A stretch of 64,000 nucleotides of DNA from Halorubrum hochsteinianum (GCF_023702125.1 NZ_CP098415.1:1-64000), one strand, 5' to 3'; shown: positions 52,966-62,185, numbered from the stretch's first letter. Numbers and translations: made by a program. Notes: a model not told the origin generated them from the letters alone.

Positions 52966-53553
52966 ATGCCTAGTGTCTCGTTAAGTGGATATTCAAGAAA
53001 TCAGCTCTTACCTGTGATGAAAAGAGTTGATAACTGGATCTGCTGGGCTAGATCTCCGGTGGGTAATAAAATACCACTGAATATTAATCAATATAATGAG
53101 TATAGTGGAAGATATGCTAGTAGTAAGTATTATGACAGAGAGATTTGGCAGACGTATAATCAAGCTAGGCGAATGGAATCTGGGGATAGTGCTATTGATG
53201 GCGTCGGTTTTGTACCTTCGAATAAGAGTATCAGCTTTATAGACATCGACAATTGTCTCAATAAAAGTACAAAAAGAATTGACCCAGAAATATATCAACT
53301 AATTACTGAGGTAAATTCATATACTGAGATATCAGATAGTGGCCGAGGCCTCCACGTTTTTTGTAGGGGTAATGCCCCCTCCTATGGCTGGACACCTGAT
53401 TCATATAGTCATGATATAAGTGTGTTTGATGGAAGCTGGGTGGCTGTCACCGAAAACCATGTAGAGGGATTCCCAAAAAGCGTTCAAGGAGGGTCAAGTG
53501 ATCTAGAGAAAATCTGTAATGAATACGACATAGATACTCACGGTGGATGGTAA
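52966..53553 (+). CDS. stand-alone primase-polymerase (AEP/PrimPol-like) domain
   Basis: 195-aa protein matching the N-terminal catalytic domain of plasmid/virus PrimPols. Seen in order: VDNWICWARSPVGNKIPLNI (family opening), GVGFVPSNKSISFIDIDNCL with the DID acid pair at 93-95, YTEISDSGRGLHVF with the SxGxGxH motif at 125-130, and a third-acid candidate DISVFDGSWVAVTENH. The usual R and TG after the third acid are replaced (SW, EN), so activity is uncertain. Helicase and zinc domains found in longer homologues are absent. AT-rich codons differ from neighbouring genes. Convergent with the SLATT-like gene, 1 nt apart. Confidence 0.7.
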   Translation: MPSVSLSGYSRNQLLPVMKRVDNWICWARSPVGNKIPLNINQYNEYSGRYASSKYYDREIWQTYNQARRMESGDSAIDGVGFVPSNKSISFIDIDNCLNKSTKRIDPEIYQLITEVNSYTEISDSGRGLHVFCRGNAPSYGWTPDSYSHDISVFDGSWVAVTENHVEGFPKSVQGGSSDLEKICNEYDIDTHGGW

Positions 53554-53554
53554 T

Positions 53555-54070
53555 TTAAACCGTTGCTTGATTATTTTCTATTTCGTCATTGAAGGACTCT
53601 GTTATCGCATCGTGATCTAATTTATTGTACCAGTAGTTTGTCGTTCTGGGAGTCGACTTCTTTATATTCTTTCTTTTTTGTATTAGATTTTCATATGTGG
53701 CTTTATTTTCATCCGTTTCCGAACTGCTCGTTGCTAGTTCTAAGTTATAAAAATCCTTGAACTCATCATATAGATCATGGTATTCATCGGCAGCGCGGTA
53801 GTGCTTTTCAGACTTTTTTCCTAAGTCAAGAATTGCGTCAGCCCAAGAAACAATTGCTACTATCAAAGCTATTGTGAGGATCAAGTTTTCACCTGCAGAT
53901 TCCCATATCAATAGCCCAGCGAGTAATGCTGTTCCTATCGCTACAAAGAAGGACATGAAGTTGTTTCTCCTTTCGTATCCTTCTGCCATTTTATAATGAG
54001 TTTTATACACATACTTTAGATTGTGTAGGATTTCCTCAGTACGGTCTTCCAGTTCGTTACTCTGAGTCAT
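53555..54070 (-). CDS. two-TM SLATT-like membrane protein
   Basis: 171-aa protein. The N-terminal helix ILHNLKYVYKTHYKMAEGYE is followed by TM1 (about 40-57, FFVAIGTALLAGLLIW) and TM2 (about 63-83, LILTIALIVAIVSWADAI), then a long helical region YRAADEYHDLYDEFKDFYNL. This helix-2TM-helix layout and the residues around it match SLATT domains, membrane effectors in nucleotide-signal or polymerase-linked conflict systems. Start is the ATG at 54070; a TTG lies three codons upstream. A TTTATC box at 54095-54100 gives a leaderless start. AT-rich codon use. Confidence 0.68.
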   Translation of the reverse strand: MTQSNELEDRTEEILHNLKYVYKTHYKMAEGYERRNNFMSFFVAIGTALLAGLLIWESAGENLILTIALIVAIVSWADAILDLGKKSEKHYRAADEYHDLYDEFKDFYNLELATSSSETDENKATYENLIQKRKNIKKSTPRTTNYWYNKLDHDAITESFNDEIENNQATV

Positions 54071-54094
54071 ATGAATCAATTATTCTTGATAGCT

Positions 54095-54100
54095 GATAAA
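54095..54100 (-). promoter_or_regulatory. TATA box of the SLATT-like gene
   Basis: On the minus strand TTTATC is centred 27 bases before the ATG at 54070. It is at the very edge of the island, next to the neighbouring gene's stop codon, so the island carries its own promoter here. Confidence 0.5.
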
Positions 54101-54105
54101 ATTGG

Positions 54106-54645
54106 TCACGACAGCTGCGCCGCGATGTCGGCCTCCGTGATGATCCCGACCGTCTCGCCGCCATCGGTCACCATCACGGCCTTGTAGTGGTCCAGCAGGT
54201 TCCGGACCTCGTCGACGGTCGCGGACGGCGCGACCGTCGGGAACGACTCGCTCATCACTTCGCTCACGGGGTGGTCGCCGACGTTCTCGCCGGCGTGGAC
54301 GACATCGCCCTGACTGATCGAGCCGACCGGCACGCCGTTCTGGAGGACCGGGAGCTGCGAGTACGCCTCGGCCTCCATCAGCTCGACGGCCCCGCTCACC
54401 GCGTCGTCGGGCGCGACGCTGATCACGGTCTCGTTCATCAGGTCGGCCGCGCGGACGACCTCGCCTTCCGCCTCCTGGAGGGCGTTGACGATGCGGCGGA
54501 GTGTGGAGAGCCGGGGGTCGACGTCGCCGCCCTCGATCCGCGCGATGAGCGGCTGGGAGACGTCCGCGGCGTCGGCGAGTTCGCTCTGGGTCAGCTCCAG
54601 CGCCGTCCGGCGCTCGCGGAGGTCCTGTGGCGTCGGCAGTTCCAT
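54106..54645 (-). CDS. XRE-type HTH regulator with CBS pair
   Basis: 179-aa protein. N-terminal XRE helix-turn-helix: LRERRTALELTQSELADAAD, VSQPLIARIEGGDVDPRLST. Two CBS motifs follow (residues about 65-175), with NETVISVAPDDAVSGAVELM and FPTVAPSATVDEVRNLLDHY, ending VGIITEADIAAQL. CBS pairs bind adenosyl ligands, so an energy- or AMP-responsive repressor is likely. Its start at 54645 has AT-rich DNA 15-30 bases upstream. Confidence 0.9.
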   Translation of the reverse strand: MELPTPQDLRERRTALELTQSELADAADVSQPLIARIEGGDVDPRLSTLRRIVNALQEAEGEVVRAADLMNETVISVAPDDAVSGAVELMEAEAYSQLPVLQNGVPVGSISQGDVVHAGENVGDHPVSEVMSESFPTVAPSATVDEVRNLLDHYKAVMVTDGGETVGIITEADIAAQLS

Positions 54646-54752
54646 GCCGACTAATTACTTAAGGTTATTAGAAAAGCTTTCGGCACCGACCGAACTCGTG
54701 CCGCCGGGGTCATCAGCTCCGCCGTCCGAGGGGGAACCGATCGCGGTCGCCG

Positions 54753-55127
54753 TTATCGCGCCGGCTCCTCGTCCTCGTCGTCGCCCTCGGTCTCGAAGAC
54801 GTCGATGACTTCGAGCGGGACGTCGCGGAGCGCGCCGCCGACCTCGCTTTTCGCGATCCGCTCGGCGTGCTCCTCGCTGTCGGCGTTGAACACGTCGATC
54901 TCCAAGAGGAGCCCCACGAGCGCCGTGTTCGCCGCGAGGAACGCGGCGTCGAACGGCTCGCCGCAGGCCGGACAGCCGGTGACGCCGGGTTCGACCTCGA
55001 CGTACTGCTTGTCCGTCTCGTTGAGTCGCTTTCCGGCTTCGCTAACCGCGACGCCGATGGCGTCGTCGGTCTCCTCGACGTCTCGGACCAACCAGGCGGC
55101 TTCCATCGCGACCTCGTAGTTGCTCAT
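54753..55127 (-). CDS. UPF0212 (DUF555) family protein
   Basis: 124-aa archaeal conserved protein. NYEVAMEAAWLVRDVEETDD, EAGKRLNETDKQYVEVEPG, a CPACGEPFDAAFLAAN zinc-like pair and ALVGLLLEIDVFNADSEEHA. Known only from archaea, with no established function. The acidic tail EGDDEDEEPAR is halophilic in character. Downstream of leuB on the same strand. Confidence 0.85.
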   Translation of the reverse strand: MSNYEVAMEAAWLVRDVEETDDAIGVAVSEAGKRLNETDKQYVEVEPGVTGCPACGEPFDAAFLAANTALVGLLLEIDVFNADSEEHAERIAKSEVGGALRDVPLEVIDVFETEGDDEDEEPAR

Positions 55128-55211
55128 ACTCGGCCGGACGGGCCGCAGGGTTTCTTGTCTTGCGGTTCTCCCGCGGTCCGAGCGACGGCCGGGATCGCCC
55201 GCAGCGACGCC

Positions 55212-56210
55212 TTACAGCCGGTCGACGACCGCGGCGGTCACCTCGTCGGTCGTCGCCGAGCCGCCGAGGTCGCCGGTGCGCGGCCCGTCCGAGAGGACGC
55301 CCTCGACCGCGTCGCGCACGCGCCGCCCAGCCTCGACGTGGCCCAGGTACTCGACGAGCATGGCCGCCGAGAGGATCGCCGCGGTCGGGTTCGCGACGCC
55401 CTCGCCCGCGATGTCGGGCGCGGTGCCGTGGACCGGCTCGAACAGGCCGTTGTCGTGACCCACGTTCGCCGACGGGAGCAGTCCAAGCCCGCCGACGAGC
55501 CCGGCCGCGAGGTCGGAGAGCACGTCGCCCGCGAGGTTCGGGCAGACGATCACGCCGTACTGCGAGGGGTCGAGCGGGAGCTTCGTCGCGAACGCGTCCA
55601 TCAGCTCCTCGTCGGCGTCGACGCCGCGCTCCGCGGCGACCGAGAGCACCTCATTGCGGAAGCGCCCGTCCGTCTCGCGCATCACGTTCGCCTTGTGCGC
55701 GACGGTGAATCCCGCCTCGGGGTCGCCGGCGGGCCCGCGCCCGGCCTCGACAAAGTCGCACGCGTACTCGGCCAGCTCCCGCGAGGCCGACGAGGTGACG
55801 ACGCGCGTCAGCGTCGAGAGGTCCTCTGAGAGCCGGTCCTCGTGGCCCGAGTAGACGCCCTCGGTGTTCTCGCGGAGGAAGACCACGTCGGTCTCCGGCC
55901 GGAGCGCGTCGACGCCGGGGAACGCCTTCGCGGGTCGGACGTTGACGAACGAGTCGACCGCCTCCCGCAGCGGGAGGATCACGTCGGCGGCGGTCTCGCC
56001 GGCCGCGCCGAACAGCGTCGCGTCCGCGTCGGCGACGCGCTCGTACGTCTCGGTCGGGAGCGCCTCGCCGGTGGCGTCCCTCGTCGCGTCGCCCGCCTCG
56101 GCGGCGACGAATTCGAAGTCGAGATCGAGCGACTCCAACACCTCGACGGCGGCCGGCACGACCTCGCGGCCGATGCCGTCGCCCTCGATGACGACGATCT
56201 CGTCGGACAT
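55212..56210 (-). CDS. leuB: 3-isopropylmalate dehydrogenase
   Basis: 332-aa decarboxylating dehydrogenase in leucine synthesis. [20 protein letters not shown] opens the fold; [17 protein letters not shown] is the substrate loop, and [20 protein letters not shown] with [14 protein letters not shown] is the NAD-binding end. Starts 4 bases after leuD. Length is normal for the family. Last gene of the ilv-leu operon. Confidence 0.94.
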   Translation of the reverse strand: MSDEIVVIEGDGIGREVVPAAVEVLESLDLDFEFVAAEAGDATRDATGEALPTETYERVADADATLFGAAGETAADVILPLREAVDSFVNVRPAKAFPGVDALRPETDVVFLRENTEGVYSGHEDRLSEDLSTLTRVVTSSASRELAEYACDFVEAGRGPAGDPEAGFTVAHKANVMRETDGRFRNEVLSVAAERGVDADEELMDAFATKLPLDPSQYGVIVCPNLAGDVLSDLAAGLVGGLGLLPSANVGHDNGLFEPVHGTAPDIAGEGVANPTAAILSAAMLVEYLGHVEAGRRVRDAVEGVLSDGPRTGDLGGSATTDEVTAAVVDRL

Positions 56211-56214
56211 CCGG

Positions 56215-56832
56215 TCAGTCGTCCCCCTCGACGTACGGGAGGTCGGCGACCGTGTCGTCCACCTTGCTCCGGTTCGAGTACATCAGCGCGGTCGTGTCCC
56301 AGATGCCCTCGACGAGGGCCTCTCGCATCGCGTCGTCGACGTCGACGTCGATGACGGTGTCGCCGTAGGTGACGGTCTCGCCCTCGACGTCGATCTCGAC
56401 GTCGCCGTCGGGGTTGGCCTCGATCCACTCCTGAACTTCGACGACCGTCTCGTGGTCCGTCGTGACCGCCGGAATGCCGAGCGACTTACAGTTGTCGCGG
56501 AAGATCTCGGCGTACGACTCGCCGACGACGCCGTCGATCCCCCACCGCATCATCGCCTGCGGCGCGTGTTCGCGGGAGGAGCCGCAGCCGAAGTTGGAGT
56601 TGACGACCGCGATCGACGCGCCCTCGAAGCGGTTGAGGGGGTGGTCGTTGAACTCGCCGTCGTCGTTCCGCCGGGCGTCGTAGAAGAGGTAGTCCGCCAT
56701 GTTGTCGAACGTGACCTCCTTCATGAACTTCGCCGGCAGGATCTGGTCGGTGTCCACGTCGTCGCCCGGGATGGGGACGCCCGTGCCGGAGACGTCGGTG
56801 ATGTGCTGGTCGTCCGCGTCGTTCGCGCTCAT
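56215..56832 (-). CDS. leuD: 3-isopropylmalate dehydratase small subunit
   Basis: 205-aa Leu[22 protein letters not shown], the [20 protein letters not shown] swivel-domain signature, and [20 protein letters not shown]. Works with LeuC. The C-terminal LPYVEGDD region is extra. Its ATG shares a base with the leuC stop. Confidence 0.94.
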   Translation of the reverse strand: MSANDADDQHITDVSGTGVPIPGDDVDTDQILPAKFMKEVTFDNMADYLFYDARRNDDGEFNDHPLNRFEGASIAVVNSNFGCGSSREHAPQAMMRWGIDGVVGESYAEIFRDNCKSLGIPAVTTDHETVVEVQEWIEANPDGDVEIDVEGETVTYGDTVIDVDVDDAMREALVEGIWDTTALMYSNRSKVDDTVADLPYVEGDD

Positions 56833-58292
56833 CAGTCGGCCACCTCCTCGACGCCGCCGGCACCGCCGGTCGACCCGTCGTCGAGGTATTCGCGCGCGTC
56901 GGCGACCTGACCCTCGACGGCCGCGGCCGCGACCATCGCGGGACTCATCAGGACGGTGCGGCCGTCCTTCGACCCCTGTCGCCCGATGAAGTTGCGGTTC
57001 GACGAGGAGGCGCAGACTTCGTCGCCCTCCAAGGCGTCGTCGTTCATCGCGAGACACATCGAGCAGCCGGCGCGACGCCACTGGAAGCCGGCGTTGATGA
57101 ACGTTTCGTCGATCCCGCGCTCCTCGCACTGCTGGCGCACGGTCTCGGAGCCGGGGACGGCCAGCGCGCGGACGTCCGCGTCGACCGTGTTGCCCTCCAG
57201 TATCTTCGCGGCCTCCTCGAAGTCGGAGAGGCGGCCGTTGGTACAGGTGCCGAGGAACGCCACGTCGACGTCGTATCCGAGCATCGACTGGCCGGCCTCT
57301 ATCTCCATGTGATCGAGCGCCTGCTCGGCCGCCTCGCGGTCGGTCCGGGCCTCGAAGTCGTCCGGGTGCGGGACCGGCTCCGAGATCTCGATCACCTGTC
57401 CGGGGTTTATCCCCCAGGTGACGAGCGGGTCGAGCCCGTCGGCGTCGACGGTGACCACGTCGTCGTACTCGGCGTCCGTGTCGGAGCTGATCGACTCCCA
57501 GTACGCCTTCCGCTCCTCGAACGCCTCGCCTTCGGGGACGTACTCGCGTCCTCGCAGGTACTCGTAGGTGGTCTCGTCGGGGTTGATGTAGCCGGCGCGG
57601 GCGCCGCCCTCGATGGACATGTTACACACCGCGAGCCGACCCTCCATGTCGAGCGCCTCGATGGCGGGCCCGCCGTACTCGTACACGTGGCCGACGCCGC
57701 CGTCGACGCCGAGGTCCTGGATCACTTTCAGGATCACGTCCTTCGCGTAGACGCCCTCGCCGAGCTCGCCCTCGACGTTGACCCGGCGGACCTTCTGTTT
57801 GTCCGCCGCGATACAGCCCGTCGCGAGCACGTCGCGGATCTGGCTCGTTCCGATACCGACGCCGATGGAGCCAAACGCGCCGTGGGTCGCGGTGTGGCTG
57901 TCGCCGCAGGCGACGGTCATCCCCGGCTGGGAGAGTCCGAGTTCGGGGGCGACGACGTGAGTGATCCCCTGCTCTCCGGACTCGAAGCCGAAGAACGTGA
58001 TCCCGCTTTCGCCCACGTTGCGTTCGAGCGCGGAGAGCATCTCCTCGGCCTGGTCGTCGGCGAGGGGACGCTCCCGCTTCTCGGCCTCGGTCGGCGCGAT
58101 GTGGTCCGTCGTCGCGAACGTCCGGTCCGGGTGCGCGACGTCGAGGTCGCGCTCGCGGAGCATCCCGAACGCCTGCGGGCTCGTCACCTCGTGGACGAGA
58201 TGGAGGCCGACAAACAGCTGGTCCTGGCCGTTGGGAAGCTCAGTCACCTTGTGTCGGTCCCACACCTTGTCGTACAGCGTCCCCTCGCTCAT
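56832..58292 (-). CDS. leuC: 3-isopropylmalate dehydratase large subunit
   Basis: 486-aa aconitase-family enzyme. VACGDSHTATHGAFGSIGVG near residue 125, Fe-S ligands in FLGTCTNGRLSDFEEA and GCSMCLAMNDD, and SSSNRNFIGRQGSKDGRTVL near the end. Isomerises 2- to 3-isopropylmalate with LeuD. Overlaps ilvC by one base. Confidence 0.95.
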   Translation of the reverse strand: MSEGTLYDKVWDRHKVTELPNGQDQLFVGLHLVHEVTSPQAFGMLRERDLDVAHPDRTFATTDHIAPTEAEKRERPLADDQAEEMLSALERNVGESGITFFGFESGEQGITHVVAPELGLSQPGMTVACGDSHTATHGAFGSIGVGIGTSQIRDVLATGCIAADKQKVRRVNVEGELGEGVYAKDVILKVIQDLGVDGGVGHVYEYGGPAIEALDMEGRLAVCNMSIEGGARAGYINPDETTYEYLRGREYVPEGEAFEERKAYWESISSDTDAEYDDVVTVDADGLDPLVTWGINPGQVIEISEPVPHPDDFEARTDREAAEQALDHMEIEAGQSMLGYDVDVAFLGTCTNGRLSDFEEAAKILEGNTVDADVRALAVPGSETVRQQCEERGIDETFINAGFQWRRAGCSMCLAMNDDALEGDEVCASSSNRNFIGRQGSKDGRTVLMSPAMVAAAAVEGQVADAREYLDDGSTGGAGGVEEVAD

Positions 58293-59350
58293 CAGGCGGT
58301 CACCTCGGCGCTCTCCTCCTCGTCGTCCTCCGCCGACTCCTCCCACGAGAACAGGCCGCGGAGCTCCTCGCCGACAGCCTCGATCTCGTGGTTCTTCTCG
58401 GCGGTCCTGAGCTGGGTGTAGGAGGGGCGTCCCGCCTGGTTCTCCGCGATCCACTCGCGGGCGAACTGGCCGTTCTGGACCTTCTCTAAGACCTCCTCCA
58501 TGTTCTCGCGGGCGTGCTCGTCGACGACCACGTCGCCCTGCGTGAGCCCGCCGTACTCGGCGGTGTCGGACACCGAGTCCCACATCTCGCCGAGCCCGCC
58601 CTCGTACATCAGGTCGACGATGAGTTTCAGCTCGTTGAGACACTCGAAGTACGCCATCTCCGGCGAGTAGCCGGCGTCGACGAGCGTCTCGTACCCCTGC
58701 TTGACGAGCGAGGTGACGCCGCCACAGAGGACGGCCTGCTCGCCGAACAGGTCGGTCTCCGTCTCCTCGCGGAACGACGTCTCGACGACGCCGGCGCGGG
58801 TACAGCCGATCGCGGCCGCGTACGCGAGTCCCTCGTCGTGGGCGTGGCCGGTCGCGTCCTGGTACACTGCGAGGAGGCCGGGAGTCCCCTGGTCGTTCTC
58901 GTAGTTGCGGCGCACGAGGTGGCCCGGGGACTTCGGCGCGACCATCGTCACGTCGACGTTCTCGGGCGGCTGGATCTGGTTGTAGTGGATGTTGAACCCG
59001 TGCGCGAACTGGAGCGTGTCGCCCGCCTCCAGGTTCGGCTCCACCGCGTTCTCGTACACGTCCGGCTGGACGGTGTCGGGCACGAGCACGCTCACGATGT
59101 CGGCCTCCGCGGCGGCGTCCGCGGGCGTCTCCACGCGGAGCCCGTCGCTCTCGGCGGCGGCCCGCGAGGAGCTCCCCTCGCGGAGGCCGACGATCACGTC
59201 GACCCCGCTGTCGGCGAGGTTCTGCGCGTGGGCGTGGCCCTGCGAGCCGTAGCCGAGGACGGCCACGGTCTTGTGAGCGATGGCCTCCTCGTCCGCGTCG
59301 TCGTCGTAGTATACTGTCGAATCGAACGTCTGCGTGTCGTCGTCGGTCAT
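58292..59350 (-). CDS. ilvC: ketol-acid reductoisomerase
   Basis: 352-aa class I KARI. NADPH site [46 protein letters not shown], and Mg-binding [17 protein letters not shown]. Rearranges and reduces acetolactate or acetohydroxybutyrate. It has a 15-residue acidic C-terminal extension. 33 bases after ilvN. Confidence 0.95.
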   Translation of the reverse strand: MTDDDTQTFDSTVYYDDDADEEAIAHKTVAVLGYGSQGHAHAQNLADSGVDVIVGLREGSSSRAAAESDGLRVETPADAAAEADIVSVLVPDTVQPDVYENAVEPNLEAGDTLQFAHGFNIHYNQIQPPENVDVTMVAPKSPGHLVRRNYENDQGTPGLLAVYQDATGHAHDEGLAYAAAIGCTRAGVVETSFREETETDLFGEQAVLCGGVTSLVKQGYETLVDAGYSPEMAYFECLNELKLIVDLMYEGGLGEMWDSVSDTAEYGGLTQGDVVVDEHARENMEEVLEKVQNGQFAREWIAENQAGRPSYTQLRTAEKNHEIEAVGEELRGLFSWEESAEDDEEESAEVTA

Positions 59351-59383
59351 GTGTATCGTTGTGGGTTCGCGTCTGTCTTCGCG

Positions 59384-60127
59384 TCAGTCGTCGTGCGTGG
59401 TCGGTTCGCCGGCCGTTCCGGGTTTCTCTCCGGGCGCGGTTGGAGTGTTGCCCCGGGCGAGGGCGGTCGGCCCAGTCCGCGCGATCTCGACGATGCCGAA
59501 CCGCTCGAACGCGCCGATCGCGCTGTCGACGTCGGTCTTGTCGCCGGTGAGTTCGACGGTGATCGTCTCCGGGCCGGCGTCGACCGTCTTCCCGTCGTAC
59601 ATCTCGGAGACGGCGTGGACCGCGGCCGGGTCGTCCGCCTCGACCTTCAGCAGGACCAGCTCCGAGGTGACGGCGTCGCCCGCGACCTCGCCGACCGAGA
59701 TCACCGGCTTCAGCTTCGCCATCTGTTTCTCGATCTGGTCGATGCCGGGGTCCGTCTCCTCGACGACCATCGTGATCCGCGAGTGGCCGTCGACGGTCGT
59801 CGGCCCGACGGTGAGGCTCTCGATGTTGAACTGCCGCCGGGAGACGAGCCCGGAGACGCGCGCCAGCACGCCGGGCTCGTCCTCGACGAGCGCGGAGATC
59901 ACCGCGCGCCGCGACTCGTGTTCCGCCTCGACGACGGGGTCGATCCGGATCCCCTCGAGGTTCCGCCGCCCCTCGGGGTGGTCGCGCTCCCGCGGTCCGG
60001 GCTGCTCGCTCGGCATGGGCCGGGAGTCGGTCTCCGGTCCCTCTCCGGCTGCGGAGCCGCCGTCGGTCGCGGGCCGGGGATCGGTCGACTCCTCGTCCGC
60101 TCGGTCGTCCGGCGACTCGCCGCTCAT
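59384..60127 (-). CDS. ilvN: acetolactate synthase regulatory subunit
   Basis: 247-aa regulatory subunit. An acidic N-terminal extension of about 65 residues precedes the ACT domain (RRAVISALVEDEPGVLARV with SRRQFNIESLTVGPT). The second half, ELVLLKVEADDPAAVHAVSE and VTIELTGDKTDVDS-like sequence, is the ALS_ss_C part. It binds valine and controls IlvB feedback. Overlaps ilvB by 4 bases. Confidence 0.93.
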   Translation of the reverse strand: MSGESPDDRADEESTDPRPATDGGSAAGEGPETDSRPMPSEQPGPRERDHPEGRRNLEGIRIDPVVEAEHESRRAVISALVEDEPGVLARVSGLVSRRQFNIESLTVGPTTVDGHSRITMVVEETDPGIDQIEKQMAKLKPVISVGEVAGDAVTSELVLLKVEADDPAAVHAVSEMYDGKTVDAGPETITVELTGDKTDVDSAIGAFERFGIVEIARTGPTALARGNTPTAPGEKPGTAGEPTTHDD

Positions 60128-61935
60128 AGCTGGTCCTCCGCGGTCGCGAACTTACCGTTCGCGCCGCCGCTCGGCACCATCGGCAGGACGTTCTCCTCGG
60201 GGTCGACGTGGAAGTCGACCACGGCCGGTCCGTCGTAGTCGAGCGCCTCCTCGACGGCGGGGGCGACCTCGTCGTAGTCGTCGACGCGCAGGCCAAGGGC
60301 TCCGAACGCCTCCGCCAGCTTGTCGAACTCGGGCATCCAGCTGTACTCGGAGGCCATGTGGCGGCCCTCGTAGAACGCGTCCTGCCACTGGCGGACCATC
60401 CCGATGTACTCGTTGTTGAGGACGGCGATCGTGATGTCCAGCTCCTCGCGGACCGCGACCGACAGCTCCTGCATCGTCATCAGGAAGGAGCCGTCGCCGT
60501 CGAAACACACCACGTCGCGGTCGGACTCCCCCATCGTGTCGGCGGCGACGCGCGCGCCGACCGCGGCGGGCACGCCGTAGCCCATCGTGCCGAGCCCGTG
60601 CGAGGAGACCCACGTTCGCGGCTCGGAGTACGACCAGAACTGGGAGGCCCACATCTGGTGTTGGCCGACGCCCGTGGTGACGATGGTGTCGTCGTCCGTC
60701 GCCTCGTCGAACGCCTCGACGACGAACTGCGGCTTCAACGGCTCCTCGTCGGGGGTCGCGTACGTGAGCGGGTACGTCTCCTTCCACTCCGCGCAGCGCT
60801 CGCGCCACGCCCCGGCGTCGGGGGACTCGCGGACCGCGGCGGTCAGCTGGTCCAAGACGCGCCCGGCGTCGCCGACGAGCGGGTAGTCGGCGTACACGTT
60901 CTTCGAGATCTCCGCCGGGTCGATGTCGACGTGGATCACCTCGGCCTCGGGCGCGAACGTGTCGATCCCGCCCGTGAGCCGGTCGTCGAACCGCGTGCCG
61001 ACCGCGATCAGGCAGTCCGTGTGGGTGATCGCGAGGTTCGCGTAGCCGGTGCCGTGCATCCCCGCCCACGAGAGCGAGAGGTCGTCGTCCTCGGGGAACG
61101 AGCCGATGCCCGGCATCGTCGTCGTCACCGGGATCCCGTAGCTGCGTGCGAACGTCCGCGCCTCGTCGCTCGCGTCGCCCTTGATGACGCCGCCCCCGAA
61201 CAGACAGAGGGGGCGCTCGGCCGACTCGATGGCGCGCGCCGCCTCCTCGACCGCCTCGGCGTCCGCGTTCGGGTCGGGGTCGGTCCCCGCCGGCGGCGTC
61301 GCCGGCCCGGGCGTCCGGTCGGTCTCGTCCTGCGTCACGTCCTTCGGCAGGTCGACCAGCGTCGGGCCGGGCCGGCCGGCCCGTGACAGTTCGAACGCCT
61401 CGCCGACGGTGTCGCCGACCGTGTCGGCCCCGCCGGCGAAGTAGTTGTGCTTGGTGATCGGGCGGGTGACGCCGACCGTGTCGGTCTCCTGGAACGCGTC
61501 GTTCCCGACGAACTCCGTCGGGACCTGCCCGGTCAGCGCCAGCATCGCGTCCGAGTCCATGTCGGCGTCGGCGATGCCGGTGACGAGGTTCGTCGCCCCC
61601 GGACCGGAGGTGGCCATACAGAGGCCGGGCTCGCCGGCGACGACGCCGTACGCGTCGGCGGCGTGGGCCGCCCCCTGCTCGTGGGCCATCGTCACGTGCC
61701 GGATCGACGAGTCGTATAAGGCGTCGTAGACGGGCATGATCGCCCCGCCCTGAACGCCGAACGCGGTCTTCGCGCCCGCCGCCTCGAGGGCGGCGACGAC
61801 CGACTCCGCGCCGGTCGAAACGGGTCCCGCGGGCTGTTCGTCGTCCGGGTCGGTCGGGTCGTCGGCCGCGGCGCCGGCGGACGAACCGTCGGACTCGTCT
61901 CCGTCGGACCGCGGCTGTGCTGCTGTGTCGCTCAT
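60124..61935 (-). CDS. ilvB: acetolactate synthase catalytic subunit
   Basis: 603-aa ThDP enzyme. N-terminal GAESVVAALEAAGAKTAFGV, catalytic Glu in AHEQGAAHAADAYG, RFDDRLTGGIDTFAPEAEVI, and the ThDP motif VVCFDGDGSFLMTMQEL. ATG at 61935 follows a 35-residue acidic N-terminus; the frame is open upstream but that part is the leader RNA. First gene of ilvBNC-leuCDB. Its mRNA begins about 250 nt upstream with a leader peptide and hairpin. Confidence 0.95.
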   Translation of the reverse strand: MSDTAAQPRSDGDESDGSSAGAAADDPTDPDDEQPAGPVSTGAESVVAALEAAGAKTAFGVQGGAIMPVYDALYDSSIRHVTMAHEQGAAHAADAYGVVAGEPGLCMATSGPGATNLVTGIADADMDSDAMLALTGQVPTEFVGNDAFQETDTVGVTRPITKHNYFAGGADTVGDTVGEAFELSRAGRPGPTLVDLPKDVTQDETDRTPGPATPPAGTDPDPNADAEAVEEAARAIESAERPLCLFGGGVIKGDASDEARTFARSYGIPVTTTMPGIGSFPEDDDLSLSWAGMHGTGYANLAITHTDCLIAVGTRFDDRLTGGIDTFAPEAEVIHVDIDPAEISKNVYADYPLVGDAGRVLDQLTAAVRESPDAGAWRERCAEWKETYPLTYATPDEEPLKPQFVVEAFDEATDDDTIVTTGVGQHQMWASQFWSYSEPRTWVSSHGLGTMGYGVPAAVGARVAADTMGESDRDVVCFDGDGSFLMTMQELSVAVREELDITIAVLNNEYIGMVRQWQDAFYEGRHMASEYSWMPEFDKLAEAFGALGLRVDDYDEVAPAVEEALDYDGPAVVDFHVDPEENVLPMVPSGGANGKFATAEDQL

Positions 61936-62101
61936 TGTCGTGGTGGTGTTCGGTGTGGCATCTGGCGGGTTGTCGAGTCGGTCGCTGCGAACGCGGGACG
62001 AGCGGGACCGCGCCGCGCCTGTCGAGAGCGCGGGCACGTGCGTCGGAAACGGCCCGACCGCCGGCGTTCGGCGATGCGTCGCGTCGGTGAGGAAGGGATG
62101 G

Positions 62102-62123
62102 TGTAGGGGATCAGACCCCTACA
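62102..62123 (-). promoter_or_regulatory. perfect 8-bp hairpin in the ilvB leader
   Basis: TGTAGGGG and CCCCTACA are perfectly complementary around a 6-nt loop (22 bases in all). Read on the minus strand the 5' arm includes the leader ORF's last codons GTA GGG G and its stop lies in the loop. The RNA after the hairpin reads CCATCCCTTCCTC, pyrimidine-rich but not U-rich, so it is not a typical intrinsic terminator. A regulatory fold sensitive to ribosome position is proposed. Confidence 0.6.
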
Positions 62124-62185
62124 ATGATCGGCGCGACGGCTGCGGGAACGTCCGCTCGCTCCGTGACCGCGGTGTGCCGTCGCAT
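62111..62185 (-). CDS. putative ilv leader peptide (24 codons)
   Basis: 24-aa ORF, ATG at 62185 about 2 bases from the predicted transcription start, so leaderless. The peptide ends VPAAVAPIIVGV: five Val and two Ile in all, four of these seven in the last five residues (IIVGV), with the rarer codons ATT and GTA among GC-ending ones. Its stop TGA falls in the loop of the hairpin at 62102-62123. This resembles enterobacterial ilv leader peptides in content and placement. Proof of translation is lacking; the ORF is short, so chance cannot be excluded. Confidence 0.55.
   Translation of the reverse strand: MRRHTAVTERADVPAAVAPIIVGV

Larger units (their letters stand above)
52837..54105. mobile_element. 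AT-rich island with PrimPol-like and SLATT-like genes
   Basis: From the stop of the small acidic gene to the stop of the XRE-CBS gene the base composition falls sharply and codons become A/T-ending, in contrast with both flanks. The island holds just two convergent genes and no integrase, transposase or tRNA. A short inverted match CCAATTTT / AAAATTGG occurs near its ends (52876-52883 and 54098-54105). Foreign origin is inferred; the type of element is unknown. Confidence 0.6.

Noticed and set aside
52876-54105. CCAATTTT/AAAATTGG as terminal inverted repeats of a transposon
   Set aside because: Only 8 bp, in AT-rich DNA where chance matches are likely, with no transposase and no target duplication.
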